Below are positions 27,834 through 35,948 of a stretch of 64,000 nt of DNA, piece by piece; the first letter of the stretch is position 1, and every line of letters begins with the position of its first letter. The DNA comes from Pseudooceanicola antarcticus. Lineage in GTDB: Bacteria > Pseudomonadota > Alphaproteobacteria > Rhodobacterales > Rhodobacteraceae. Both the position numbers and the translations under genes were made by a program. Under the pieces are notes generated by a model that saw only the letters and a program-made list of their open reading frames with translations, did no database searches and was not told where the DNA came from. Location: positions 744,001-808,000 of the forward strand of contig NZ_OBEA01000001.1 of assembly GCF_900215355.1 (NCBI RefSeq). The letters are read 5' to 3'.

Positions 27834-27938
27834 GGGCAGCGCCGGACCCGAGGGTGGGCGTGTTGCGCCCGCCCGTCGAACCGCAGGTTCGCCTTCGGCG
27901 AAACGGGGCGGGTCGGGCGCTGCCCGGCGGTGCCGGGC
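27834..27938. repeat. dense multi-hairpin element
   Basis: A long outer stem pairs 27834-27849 with 27910-27925 (16 bases, one mismatch). Inside it are GGGTGGGCG/CGCCCGCCC (27852-27874, one G-T pair), CGAACC-GCA-GGTTCG (27877-27891) and GCC-TTC-GGC (27891-27899). Directly after comes GCCCGGC-GGT-GCCGGGC (27922-27938). The whole can fold into a cloverleaf-like branched structure in RNA or a cruciform in DNA. Confidence 0.7.
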
Positions 27939-27979
27939 GGGTGAGACGGTTGAGGGAGGAGAGAATAGGAGGGCTAAGT

Positions 27980-28705
27980 ATGCGTTCAGCTAGCGTGTTC
28001 TGGATACCTGCAACCGCGCTATTTGCTTGTCTTTCTCTGCTGCTGTTTCTTTCGGGCCTCTCCGTCGTGCAGCTTGAAGCAATTGGTACGGTGACAAATC
28101 TTGTGGTTGCGGTAGCCGCCTGCGCAGGGGGCGTTGTCGCTTTCGCGGGCGTCGATGCCTGGAAGAAGCAGAAGGTTTGGGAGCAGGATTTTGCTGCGGC
28201 GAAACGAGCAATTCAGGCCTTGGATACGTACCAAGAGAAGCTAAATCGCATCCGAACCTATCAGTGGCGAGATTTACCTTCTGAGCACTCAGAAGGCGGT
28301 AGTGCCCACGATGGAAGGCTTGCGGAGGACCAATGCCGGCAGAAGGCAGAAGCCTTAAAAAGGTGCCTACCTCGCATGGTCCGTATCAGACATGATCTTC
28401 GGAATGAGCTAAGTGAGGGGCTTCTTCTATGGGGTGCCGAGTTCAGTTCAGTTGTCGGAAGCATAGATCCTCTTGAGAAAGAGCTAATGGAGGCGTTGGT
28501 GGGGAAGTTTCACGCTTTGCGCCCAGATCAGGAACCGGTGGAGACTGGTACCGGTAGCTTGGACCGCTCATCCCGTCGTGCAGTTCTGCTTGAAGAATAC
28601 AGTGCTGACATTGATTCGTTCGGGAATGACCTGAAGGCTGCCATCTCCAGAATCCGAGACGGCTACCTTAGGTCTAAGCTAGGACGGAAAGGAGCCCCCC
28701 AATGA
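27980..28705 (+). CDS. AT-rich accessory membrane protein of unknown function
   Basis: The 241-residue product has two membrane segments at about 6-30 (FWIPATALFACLSLLLFLSG) and 37-60 (VTNLVVAVAACAGGVVAFAG), then a cytosolic helical domain with many charged residues; no known motif is seen. By eye its GC content is in the mid-50s percent, against the mid to upper 60s on both sides, and its codon choice (AAT, CTT, TTG, AGG) is unlike its neighbours, so it was probably acquired. AGGAGGG lies seven bases before the ATG. Its stop overlaps the next start by 4 bases, so it is coupled to the cluster. No transposase or integrase is nearby. Confidence 0.8.
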   Translation: MRSASVFWIPATALFACLSLLLFLSGLSVVQLEAIGTVTNLVVAVAACAGGVVAFAGVDAWKKQKVWEQDFAAAKRAIQALDTYQEKLNRIRTYQWRDLPSEHSEGGSAHDGRLAEDQCRQKAEALKRCLPRMVRIRHDLRNELSEGLLLWGAEFSSVVGSIDPLEKELMEALVGKFHALRPDQEPVETGTGSLDRSSRRAVLLEEYSADIDSFGNDLKAAISRIRDGYLRSKLGRKGAPQ

Positions 28706-30081
28706 ACCGCCTCATCCGCACCGGCCTCATCTACGGCAACCTCACTCCGGTCGACACGCCCGCGCTGGTCGAGCGCTATAACCGTGCGCTCCTCCACCTG
28801 ACCGGCAAGCGCACGGAACTCACCGACTTCCACGTCGACATCTCGGGCTATTCCCCCGAGGTGGCGGATGAACTGGGCGATACGCAGTACCTCAACCACA
28901 ACGGGGTCAACCGGCAGTTCATCCTGCTCTCCACCCGCCAGAAGACCGCGCCGCTGCTCGAGGCCTCCTTCTCGACCACCCGCGCCATCCTGCGCCGCTT
29001 CATCGACGCCAACGAGGCCGCGCTCTTCGCGCTGACCGCCCGAGATGCGGTGGCGGGGGAGCTGGTCAACGGGGTCTTCCTGATGGACAGCCCCGCCAAG
29101 CTCCTGGACGTGCGCCGCGTCACCGTCGAGGCCGATACGGCCGGCGGCACGCTGCGCGATGCCGAGGCGCTCAGCCAGCGGGCGGATCGCTTCCTGGAAG
29201 AAGAGGACGCCTGGTTCGACGACGTGCTGATCGCCGAGATGATCGAGCTGGCGCATCGTACCGGCGATGTCACCCGCAACCCGGTGACGCTGCGCCAGAC
29301 CTCCTACACGCAGGACAACTTCTGGACCTCGCACCTGGGCGGGACCTATCTGTTCTCGGGTGTCGCCTCGCGCGGGATCGTGGCGCGGGACCCGTCGCGG
29401 CTGACGGGCAGCAACCTGCCGGTGATCGGCTTCGACGCCCGGCGCGACCTGGCGGCCTGGCTGCACGGCAACGGGCTGGTGCAGCCGCTGACCCAGGCCT
29501 CGGGCGTGGATGCGGCGGCGATCCTGCGGCGCAAGATGGATTTCATCGTCGTCGATACCGCGACGGATCACGGGGGCGACCTCTCGGGTGCCACCCGCCA
29601 CGACCTGCGCCAGATCGCGCGCCGCCACGCCGCAGAGCTGCCCGAGGCCTACCACCAGCTGCGCCACATCGTGCAGGCGCTGGAGGAGGGCGGCCGCAAG
29701 CCGCGCCTCTCGCCCGATGACCCGGCCTATTTCTACGTGCTGCGCGCCTCGGACTGCCCCGAGGCCGAGCTGGTCAACCGCCTGCTGGCCGAGCTCTGCC
29801 CGCTGGATATCCTGCAGCTCTTCATCTGCCACAAGGAGCTCTTCTACCAGCTCTACCGCGGCTGGTCGGAGGCGAAGAAATCCTATGCCGCCGACATGCT
29901 GGCGCGCGACTACCTGGCGGACAAGACCCGCCTGCGCGAAGAGCTCTTCGGCCATGGTGCCGCGCAGCCGCCGCAGGATATCGCCCGCCCCGGTCCCTGG
30001 TCCCGCGCCAAGGCCCGCCCGAAACGCGACCCGGTGGCCTTCGTCGGCCCCTGGGGCGCCGTGATCCGAGAGAGGGACTGA
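28702..30081 (+). CDS. DUF6638-like uncharacterised protein, AAA+ cluster
   Basis: A 459-residue soluble protein whose N-terminus (RTGLIYGNLTPVDTPALVER, then LTDFHVDISGYSPEVADELG) I associate with the DUF6638 family of Rhodobacterales; the family name is from memory and should be checked. It is mixed alpha/beta with no recognised catalytic motif, signal peptide or membrane segment. The C-terminal 60 residues are Pro/Arg-rich and probably disordered. GC and codon use match the ATPase gene, not the AT-rich gene just before it. It overlaps the preceding gene by ATGA and is followed by a small membrane protein after one base. Confidence 0.85.
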   Translation: MNRLIRTGLIYGNLTPVDTPALVERYNRALLHLTGKRTELTDFHVDISGYSPEVADELGDTQYLNHNGVNRQFILLSTRQKTAPLLEASFSTTRAILRRFIDANEAALFALTARDAVAGELVNGVFLMDSPAKLLDVRRVTVEADTAGGTLRDAEALSQRADRFLEEEDAWFDDVLIAEMIELAHRTGDVTRNPVTLRQTSYTQDNFWTSHLGGTYLFSGVASRGIVARDPSRLTGSNLPVIGFDARRDLAAWLHGNGLVQPLTQASGVDAAAILRRKMDFIVVDTATDHGGDLSGATRHDLRQIARRHAAELPEAYHQLRHIVQALEEGGRKPRLSPDDPAYFYVLRASDCPEAELVNRLLAELCPLDILQLFICHKELFYQLYRGWSEAKKSYAADMLARDYLADKTRLREELFGHGAAQPPQDIARPGPWSRAKARPKRDPVAFVGPWGAVIRERD

Positions 30082-30082
30082 G

Positions 30083-30352
30083 ATGATCTTCGCCTTCCTC
30101 CGACTGGCCCTGGTGGCCTTCGTCCTGCTGACCATCGCCTATGGCATCGTCTCGCTCTGGTCGCGCCAGATGCGGCGACGCAAATTGCGCAAGGAATGGG
30201 AGGCCGAGGGTCGACCCGGCGACCGGCGGGATTATGTCGAAAAGGGCCTGGATGAGTACGACGACAGCTTTCGCCGCAAGCTCATCCTTCTTATCTACAT
30301 CGTACCGGTGCTGGTCGTCGCCTTCATCGTCTACGCCGTGAACTTCATGTAA
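30083..30352 (+). CDS. small two-span membrane protein, AAA+ cluster
   Basis: An 89-residue protein with membrane segments at about 3-26 (FAFLRLALVAFVLLTIAYGI) and 66-87 (ILLIYIVPVLVVAFIVYAV), separated by a basic then acidic cytosolic loop (RQMRRRKLRKEWEAEG, DEYDD). It starts one base after the DUF6638-like gene and ends 10 bases before the DUF1523 gene, so it is certainly in the same transcription unit. I know no characterised homologue. Confidence 0.8.
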   Translation: MIFAFLRLALVAFVLLTIAYGIVSLWSRQMRRRKLRKEWEAEGRPGDRRDYVEKGLDEYDDSFRRKLILLIYIVPVLVVAFIVYAVNFM

Positions 30353-30362
30353 GGAGACAGCC

Positions 30363-30989
30363 ATGCGCTACGTGAAATGGACCCTGTGGGGGCTCTTCTG
30401 GCTGCTGGTGGCGGCCTTCTTCCACTATACCCTGCCGCAACGGGATATCGTGCGGATCTCGGACACCTACGAGCGCCGGATCGACTTCGGCGAGAACTCG
30501 ATCTTCTGGGCCAAGGCCGACACCGGCAATGCCGCCGCCTCGATCAACCGGGATGTCTTCTTCATCCAGACCATCCGCAAGAACGGCAAGCCCATGGTCT
30601 ATCGCAACGAGGACACCGGCTGGGGCTGGCCGCCCTACTTCAAGTTCGACACCTCGAACCTGCAGACCGAGGCCGCCGACCTGCGCTCGACCTCGGCCGC
30701 GCCGCAATGGGTCGCCGTGACCCACTACGGCTGGCGCAACGAGTTCCTGTCGATCTTCCCCAATGCGGTGGCGATGAAGCCGGTCGAGGGGCCCGACGTG
30801 CGCCTCATCCCCTGGCTGAACATCGTCATCCTGCTCTTCGTCGCGGCGATCTTCTGGGCCATCCGGGTGCGCTGGATCCGCTTCCGCGAACGCCGCATCG
30901 ACCCGCTTGTCGAGGGCGCAGAGGACAGCTGGGACGAGGGCCGGGGCCGGGTCGGCGGCTGGCTGAACTCCTGGCGCAAGCGCAAGTAG
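30363..30989 (+). CDS. DUF1523 family membrane protein
   Basis: A 208-residue protein with an N-terminal membrane segment (about 5-25), a roughly 130-residue periplasmic domain, and a second membrane segment (about 147-167, IPWLNIVILLFVAAIFWAI). The blocks HYTLPQRDIVRI, MVYRNEDTGWGWPPYFKFD and HYGWRNEFLSIFPNA are the signature of DUF1523, a family of unknown function common in Rhodobacterales. AAGGAGA precedes the ATG. The short cytosolic tail is basic and acidic. Being last in the run, it may be the envelope-facing part of the AAA+ cluster. Confidence 0.88.
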   Translation: MRYVKWTLWGLFWLLVAAFFHYTLPQRDIVRISDTYERRIDFGENSIFWAKADTGNAAASINRDVFFIQTIRKNGKPMVYRNEDTGWGWPPYFKFDTSNLQTEAADLRSTSAAPQWVAVTHYGWRNEFLSIFPNAVAMKPVEGPDVRLIPWLNIVILLFVAAIFWAIRVRWIRFRERRIDPLVEGAEDSWDEGRGRVGGWLNSWRKRK

Positions 30990-31062
30990 GGGCGCGCATC
31001 TTTCGGGCGGGGCAACCTTTCGCGGCCTCGGGCGTTGAGCCCGGTCACACAAGGGAAGCCCC

Positions 31063-32022
31063 ATGGCCCAGATCGCCTATCCTCAGGACCCGCAACCGGC
31101 GCCGCACACCGGCAACGGACCCTTCCTGGTCATCGCCAACAAAGGCTCGGGCACCAATGCCCGCGACGGGGAGGCGCTGACCCGCGCCCTCGAGGTGCTC
31201 TCTGACGAGGACGCCCGGCTGCGCCATTGGGCGCCGGGAGAGGACCTGAGGGCGCTCATTGCCGAAGAGATCCGGCGTGGCGCCCGCACCGTCGTCGCGG
31301 CGGGTGGAGACGGCACCGTCATGGCGGTGGCCGATGCGCTGCACGGTCAGGATGCGGCGCTGGCCGCACTGCCGCTCGGCACCTTCAACTATTTCACCCG
31401 CGGCCTGGGCCTGCCCGAGGACCCGGAGGCGGCGGCCCGCGCCCTGCTGGAGGCCCGCCCGCGCGAGATCCGCGTGGCGACGGTCAACGGGCGGGTCTTC
31501 CTGAACAATGCCTCGCTGGGGATCTACCCTGCGATCCTGAAAGAGCGCGAGGATGTCTACCGGCGCTTCGGCCGCCGCCGCCTGATGGCGCATTGGTCCG
31601 TGGTGCGCACCTTCTGGCGCTTCCAGAACCCGATGCGGCTGACGCTGACAGAGAAGGATGGCACCACGCGCAGCCTGCGCACACCGCTTCTCTTCGTCGC
31701 CCGCTCCTCCTACCAGCTGGAGCGTTTCCACCTGGCCGGGCAGTCCGCCATCCACCGCGACCGCCTCGCCGTGCTGCTGGGTCGCGGCAACAGCCGGGCG
31801 GCGCTCTTCCGCCTCTGCTGGCGGCTGATCACGCGGCGCATGGAAGAGGGCCGCGACTACGAGCTGATCGAGGCCGAGGCGATCCGGGTCGAGACCGCCT
31901 CCTCGCGGCCGCTGCTGGCCTTCGACGGAGAGAAACGCCGCACCCGTCCGCCGCTGGACTTCGCCATGGACGAGGTGCCGCTGCAGGTGCTGCTGCCAAG
32001 CCCGGAGGAGGCGCAGCAATGA
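31063..32022 (+). CDS. diacylglycerol kinase family lipid kinase (YegS/DgkB-like)
   Basis: A 319-residue protein with the DAGK catalytic fold: VIANKGSGTNARDGEAL at the N-terminus, the nucleotide motif AAGGDGTVMAVADAL (about 78-92), LPLGTFNYFTRGLGLP and FLNNASLGIYP, then the beta-rich C-terminal half ending in AFDGEK. Such kinases phosphorylate diacylglycerol, sphingoid bases or phosphatidylglycerol at the inner face of the membrane. The substrate cannot be told from sequence. It overlaps the metallophosphoesterase gene by 4 bases, so the two enzymes are probably made together and may act on the same lipid route. Confidence 0.9.
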   Translation: MAQIAYPQDPQPAPHTGNGPFLVIANKGSGTNARDGEALTRALEVLSDEDARLRHWAPGEDLRALIAEEIRRGARTVVAAGGDGTVMAVADALHGQDAALAALPLGTFNYFTRGLGLPEDPEAAARALLEARPREIRVATVNGRVFLNNASLGIYPAILKEREDVYRRFGRRRLMAHWSVVRTFWRFQNPMRLTLTEKDGTTRSLRTPLLFVARSSYQLERFHLAGQSAIHRDRLAVLLGRGNSRAALFRLCWRLITRRMEEGRDYELIEAEAIRVETASSRPLLAFDGEKRRTRPPLDFAMDEVPLQVLLPSPEEAQQ

Positions 32023-32858
32023 CCCGTGTCCTGCACCTTTCGGATCTGCACTTCGGCCGCTCCCACCCGGCGCTGGAAGCCCCGCTGCTGGCAATGATCG
32101 CCGAGCTGGCGCCGGATCTGGTCGTCGTCTCGGGCGACCTGACCCAGCGGGCGCGGGTCGAGCAGTTCCGCCATGCGCGCGCGTTCCTCGACCGGATCTC
32201 GGCGCCGGTGCTCTCGGTGCCGGGCAACCATGATACGCCGCTGGACAACCTGTTTCAGCGCCTTATGACACCCTTCCGGCGCTACCGCCGCCATATCAAC
32301 CGCGAGACCGAGCCGGTCTTTACCTCCGAGGCGCTGACGGTCGTGGGGGTGAACACGGTGAACCCGCTGGCCTGGCAGCAGGGCCGTTTCCGCGCCTCGG
32401 CCCGTGCGCGGGTGGCGCGGGTGTTCCGGGACCACCCCGCCCCCCTGCGCCTCGTGGCGCTGCACCATCCGCTGGAGCACGGCCCCGACGCGGGCAAGCG
32501 CCCGATGCGCGGCGCCAGTGCCGCGCTGGCCGGTCTGGCCGAGAGCGGCGCGCAGATCGTGCTCTCGGGGCACCTGCACCGCTCTGCCTCGGGGCCGGTG
32601 CGCGCCGCGCCGGGGCTCTTGCTGATCGAGGCGGGCACCGGGCTTTCGACCCGGCAACGTGGCGAGGACAACTCCTTCAACCTGCTCGATTGGGAAGCGG
32701 GCGGCGCGTTGCGGGTGACCACTTACGCGGCGGGGCAGAACGGTTTTGCGCCCGCGTCGGTTTCGCTCTTTCACCGTGCCGAGGGCGGTTGGCTGCGCGC
32801 CGAACCCGCGCCCCGCGCCGAAGGTTTGCGGGATCGTGAGGCGATCACGGGCACCTAG
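32019..32858 (+). CDS. metallophosphoesterase (calcineurin-like)
   Basis: The 279-residue product has all the metal-binding motifs of the calcineurin-like superfamily in order: LSDLHFG (about 6-12), VVSGDLTQRARVEQF, VPGNHDTP, LHHPLEHG and LSGHLHRS. It resembles CpdA-type and lipid-linked phosphodiesterases. It is cytosolic, without a signal peptide. ATGA overlap with the lipid kinase gene indicates translational coupling; a role in phospholipid or nucleotide phosphate turnover is inferred from that pairing. Cyclic nucleotide hydrolysis is an alternative. Confidence 0.9.
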   Translation: MTRVLHLSDLHFGRSHPALEAPLLAMIAELAPDLVVVSGDLTQRARVEQFRHARAFLDRISAPVLSVPGNHDTPLDNLFQRLMTPFRRYRRHINRETEPVFTSEALTVVGVNTVNPLAWQQGRFRASARARVARVFRDHPAPLRLVALHHPLEHGPDAGKRPMRGASAALAGLAESGAQIVLSGHLHRSASGPVRAAPGLLLIEAGTGLSTRQRGEDNSFNLLDWEAGGALRVTTYAAGQNGFAPASVSLFHRAEGGWLRAEPAPRAEGLRDREAITGT

Positions 32859-32946
32859 GGCCCATTCCCCGGCGGGCGGAGCGGCCTGCGCCATTGCGGG
32901 CCGGCCTCTGGTCGCTAGACTGCGGGAAAGCCAGCCGGAGAGCTTC

Positions 32947-34221
32947 ATGAACGACCAGGACCGCGCCTTCCTCACCCGCCTCTTCAAGGCCGCCGTTGCG
33001 GCAGCCGACCCGGCGAAGGCGCTGCAGGGCGTCCTGCCTGCCCGCCCCCGTGGCCGCACACTGGTCATCGGCGCGGGCAAGGGTGCGGCGCAGCTGGCGC
33101 AGGCCTTCGAGGATGCCTGGGAGGCCGCCGGCAATGGACCCGTCGAGGGTCTGATCGTCACCCGCTACGGCTACGCGGCGCCCTGCCGCTCGCTCGAGGT
33201 CCTGGAGGCCGCCCATCCGGTACCCGATTCTGCGGGCGCTGCGGCGACCGAGCGGATGCTGGCGCTGCTCGAAGGGCTCAGCGAGGACGACCTGGTGGTG
33301 GCGCTGGTCACGGGGGGCGGTTCGGCCCTGCTGGCGGCCCCGCCCGAGGGGCTCAGCCTCGAGGATGAACAGGCGCTGAATACCGCGCTGCTGGCCTCCG
33401 GCGCGCCGATCTCGGCGATGAACGCGATCCGAAAGCAGGTCTCCTGCGTCAAGGGCGGGCGGCTGGCAGCGGCGGCAGCGCCCGCGCGGGTGGTCAGCCT
33501 GATCGTCTCGGATGTGCCGGGCGATGACCCGGCCGAGGTTGCCTCGGGGCCCACGGTGCCCTGCACCAAGGGCCGGGCCGAGGCGCTGGCGGCGATCCGC
33601 GCCTATGACATCCGCCTGCCGGGCCGGATCAGCCGTTTCCTGGAGGAAGCCCCCGAAGACGCGCCTTCGCCGGATGATGCCTGTTTCGAGCGCAACGAGG
33701 TCCATGTGATCGCCTCCGCCGCCCGCTCGCTGGAAGCCGCCGCCGCCCTGGCCGAGGCCGAGGGCGTGCCCACTGTGATCCTGTCGGACGCCATGGAGGG
33801 CGAGGCGCGCGAAGTGGCGCGGGTGCAGGCGGCCATGGCCCGCGAGGTGCGCCGCCGGGACCGTCCCTTCAAGGCGCCCGTGCTGATGCTCTCGGGCGGC
33901 GAGACCACGGTGACCCTGCGCGGTCGCGGTCGCGGCGGGCGCAACAGCGAGTTCCTGCTGTCGCTTGCGATGGAGATCGAGGGGTGCCGCGACATCCTGG
34001 CGCTGGCCGCCGATACCGACGGCATCGACGGTTCCGAGGACAACGCCGGCGCCTTTGCCGATGGCGGCACGGTCGAGGCGATCCGCGCGGGTGGTGTCGA
34101 CCCGGCCGAGGCGCTGTCGGGCAATGATGCCTATACCGCCTTCGAGGCCGCCGGAGAGATCTTCGCCCCGGGCCCCACGGGCACCAATGTCAACGACTTC
34201 CGCGCGATCTGGGTGAAGTAG
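32947..34221 (+). CDS. glycerate 2-kinase (DUF4147/MOFRL type II)
   Basis: A 424-residue type II glycerate kinase: N-terminal DUF4147 domain with LVIGAGKGAAQLAQAF and VALVTGGGSALLAAPPEGL, and the C-terminal MOFRL domain with LMLSGGETTVTLRGRGRGGRN and PTGTNVNDFRAIWV. It phosphorylates D-glycerate to 2-phosphoglycerate in serine-cycle, glyoxylate or tartrate metabolism; older annotations call the family hydroxypyruvate reductase (TtuD). GGAGAG precedes the ATG. No other gene of these routes is adjacent. It converges on the GntR gene across copy C of the dyad element. Confidence 0.92.
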   Translation: MNDQDRAFLTRLFKAAVAAADPAKALQGVLPARPRGRTLVIGAGKGAAQLAQAFEDAWEAAGNGPVEGLIVTRYGYAAPCRSLEVLEAAHPVPDSAGAAATERMLALLEGLSEDDLVVALVTGGGSALLAAPPEGLSLEDEQALNTALLASGAPISAMNAIRKQVSCVKGGRLAAAAAPARVVSLIVSDVPGDDPAEVASGPTVPCTKGRAEALAAIRAYDIRLPGRISRFLEEAPEDAPSPDDACFERNEVHVIASAARSLEAAAALAEAEGVPTVILSDAMEGEAREVARVQAAMAREVRRRDRPFKAPVLMLSGGETTVTLRGRGRGGRNSEFLLSLAMEIEGCRDILALAADTDGIDGSEDNAGAFADGGTVEAIRAGGVDPAEALSGNDAYTAFEAAGEIFAPGPTGTNVNDFRAIWVK

Positions 34222-34253
34222 CCCCGGCTGGGGGCCTGATCCCACAGGGGTTT

Positions 34254-34378
34254 TGACCCGGCCCTGCGGGCCTCCCGCAGGGTATTTCAGCCGTCGAATG
34301 GAGGTAAGAGCCCCTTTGCCCATCACCGGGCTGGAAATACTCCGGGGGAGTCTCCGACGGAGACGGGGGCAGAGCCCC
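34254..34378. repeat. convergent-gene dyad element, copy C
   Basis: It starts with a perfect hairpin CCCTGCGGG-CCT-CCCGCAGGG (34260-34280), then GTATTTCAGCCG with ATGGAGGTAAGAG, a short centre, GGGCTGGAAATACTCC, and the hairpins GTCTCC-GAC-GGAGAC (34348-34362) and GGGGGC-AGA-GCCCCC (34363-34377). The parts are those of copy B with the flanking hairpins arranged in mirror order. It lies between the ends of the convergent glycerate kinase and GntR genes. Confidence 0.8.
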
Positions 34379-34389
34379 CCAGCACGCTT

Positions 34390-35037
34390 TCAGGTGGTCA
34401 GCATCCGCAGACCCTGGGTCACGTCCGACCGCACGGCCAGGCGCAGCCCCGGCTCGTCGCCTGCCTTCAGCGCGGCGATGATATGGCGGTGGAAATGCGG
34501 GGCCTCGGTACGGTTCATCCGGCCGTAGAGCTTGCACATGGTGGGGCCGAGCTGCAGCCAGACCGTCTCGGCCATGGCCAGCATGGCCGGTGCCTGGGCG
34601 CGCAGGTAGAGCGTGCGGTGGAACTCGAGGTTGGTGCGGATATAGCCCACGGGATCATGCGCCCGCACCGCATCCGAGATGGTGCCGTTGATCAGCTGCA
34701 GCCGGTCGATGAGCGCCATGTGGGCCCGCGGCAGGGCGCGGGACGAGAGCTCGACCTCGATCAGGGCGCGCAGCGCGGCCAGCTCTTCGATCCGCTCGTT
34801 GGAGAGGTCGGGAGTCGAGACCCGGCCCGACGAGGACAGCAGCAGCGCCCCCTCGGCGACCAGCCGCCGCACGGCTTCGCGGGCGGGGGTCATGGAGACG
34901 CCGAACTCCTTCCCGATGCCGCGCAGGGTCAACGCCTGGCCCGGCTCGATCTCGCCATGCATGATCCGCGTCCGAAGCCCGCGATAGACGCGGTCATGGG
35001 CGGAGGGCGAGGGATCGGGGCGGGTCTGGATCAGCAT
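34390..35037 (-). CDS. GntR family transcriptional regulator (FadR/FCD subfamily)
   Basis: A 215-residue regulator. The N-terminal winged helix (about 15-80) reads YRGLRTRIMHGEIEPGQALT and EFGVSMTPAREAVRRLVAEG, the GntR signature; the C-terminal FCD domain (about 85-210) is helical with metal-ligand-type residues in NLEFHRTLY and HFHRHIIAAL. FCD regulators usually sense organic or sugar acids. A perfect TTGTGATCACAA palindrome lies just before the start, so it probably controls itself. No obvious target operon is adjacent apart from the convergent glycerate kinase gene. Confidence 0.92.
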   Translation of the reverse strand: MLIQTRPDPSPSAHDRVYRGLRTRIMHGEIEPGQALTLRGIGKEFGVSMTPAREAVRRLVAEGALLLSSSGRVSTPDLSNERIEELAALRALIEVELSSRALPRAHMALIDRLQLINGTISDAVRAHDPVGYIRTNLEFHRTLYLRAQAPAMLAMAETVWLQLGPTMCKLYGRMNRTEAPHFHRHIIAALKAGDEPGLRLAVRSDVTQGLRMLTT

Positions 35038-35044
35038 GGATTTC

Positions 35045-35056
35045 TTGTGATCACAA
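35045..35056. promoter_or_regulatory. palindromic GntR-type operator
   Basis: TTGTGATCACAA is a perfect 12-base palindrome 8 bases before the regulator's start codon. TTGT...ACAA half-sites are typical of FCD-type GntR regulators, so autoregulation is likely. The spacing suggests it overlaps the transcription start or leader. Confidence 0.65.
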
Positions 35057-35142
35057 AGCCGCGCAGCGTCAAGATGCCCCGAGCGGCAGGCCGGGCCCAG
35101 GAGGCACTTCCAGGAGAAGATCCCGCGACCTGCATTCGGGGC

Positions 35143-35829
35143 TCAATCGGTGAAGCGATAGCGGTGCAGCGCATTGCCATCGCTGCGCAGCCAGGCGCGG
35201 GCGGGGGCGTAATCGCCGTAGAGCCGGTTGACCACGGCCCAGAAGGCGGGCGAATGGTTCATCTCGGCCAGATGCGCGACCTCATGCGCCGCGACGTAAT
35301 CCAGGATCTCGGGCGGGGCCATGATCAGCCGCCAGGAGAACATCAGCGCCCCGGCCTCGGTGCAGGACCCCCAGCGGGAGCGGGTGTCGCGCAGGGTGAT
35401 CCGGCTGTAGGGCAGGCCAAGCGCCGCGGCGTGGCGGTCACAGGCCTCGCTCAGGCGATCCCGCGCCAGCTCGCGCAGCCAGGCGGCAAGCCGAGTGGCG
35501 GGCGCGCGGTCGGGCACCTCGACCTGGTCCGCAAAGAGCCTGATCCCCCGCTGGGGCCTCGCAACGATCTGACGCGGCTTGCCTTCCACGGGGAGCGTGG
35601 TGCCCGGAGCGACCGCGACCGGGGCCTCCTGCCGTGCCAGGTGACGCCTTAGCCAGCTCTCTTTCTCGGCCGCGAAGGCCAGGGCCTCGTGCTCGGGCAC
35701 GCGGCGGGGCAGGGTCAGGGTCACCCGCCCGTCCAGCGAAGAGACCCGCAGCGAGATCCGCCTGGCCTGGGCCGAACGGCGCAGAATCAGCGGGATCGGG
35801 GGGTTGCCGGGAAGATGATGCTGGCCCAT
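35143..35829 (-). CDS. YgjP-like zinc metalloprotease (SprT/DUF45 family)
   Basis: A 228-residue protein of the DUF45/YgjP family. The zinc site AAHEVAHLAEMNHSPAFW supplies HExxH plus the downstream His, and the preceding block SRWGSCTEAGALMFSWRLIM is diagnostic. The N-terminal half (RRSAQARRISLRVSSLDGRV) is the family's strand-rich part. Substrates are not well established; some authors relate the fold to the catalytic part of restriction-linked proteases. It is 105 bases from the GntR gene start and divergent from the TIGR02300 gene. Confidence 0.9.
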   Translation of the reverse strand: MGQHHLPGNPPIPLILRRSAQARRISLRVSSLDGRVTLTLPRRVPEHEALAFAAEKESWLRRHLARQEAPVAVAPGTTLPVEGKPRQIVARPQRGIRLFADQVEVPDRAPATRLAAWLRELARDRLSEACDRHAAALGLPYSRITLRDTRSRWGSCTEAGALMFSWRLIMAPPEILDYVAAHEVAHLAEMNHSPAFWAVVNRLYGDYAPARAWLRSDGNALHRYRFTD

Positions 35830-35948
35830 ATGGCTCCTCGATGAGGGATGTGCCCGTCTTCGGGCCTTAAAGGACTTGATACCTCGGGTCCGTTATGGCA
35901 GGTGGCGCTGATCCCGGACAAGTGATGTCAGCCAGGAAGGACCCCGAA

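Larger units (their letters stand above)
27646..27979. other. 334-base repeat-filled gap inside the AAA+ cluster
   Basis: No gene is visible. The gap holds two oppositely oriented copies of the CGTAGGGTGG palindromic repeat, then a dense multi-hairpin element, and finally AGGAGGG as ribosome site for the next gene. Other joints of the cluster are 1 to 60 bases, so this gap looks like an insertion point. Confidence 0.8.

Noticed and set aside
27980-28705. The AT-rich gene as part of an insertion sequence
   Set aside because: No terminal inverted repeats that match on both sides, no target duplication that I can see and no transposase motif; it is only a foreign-looking cargo gene.
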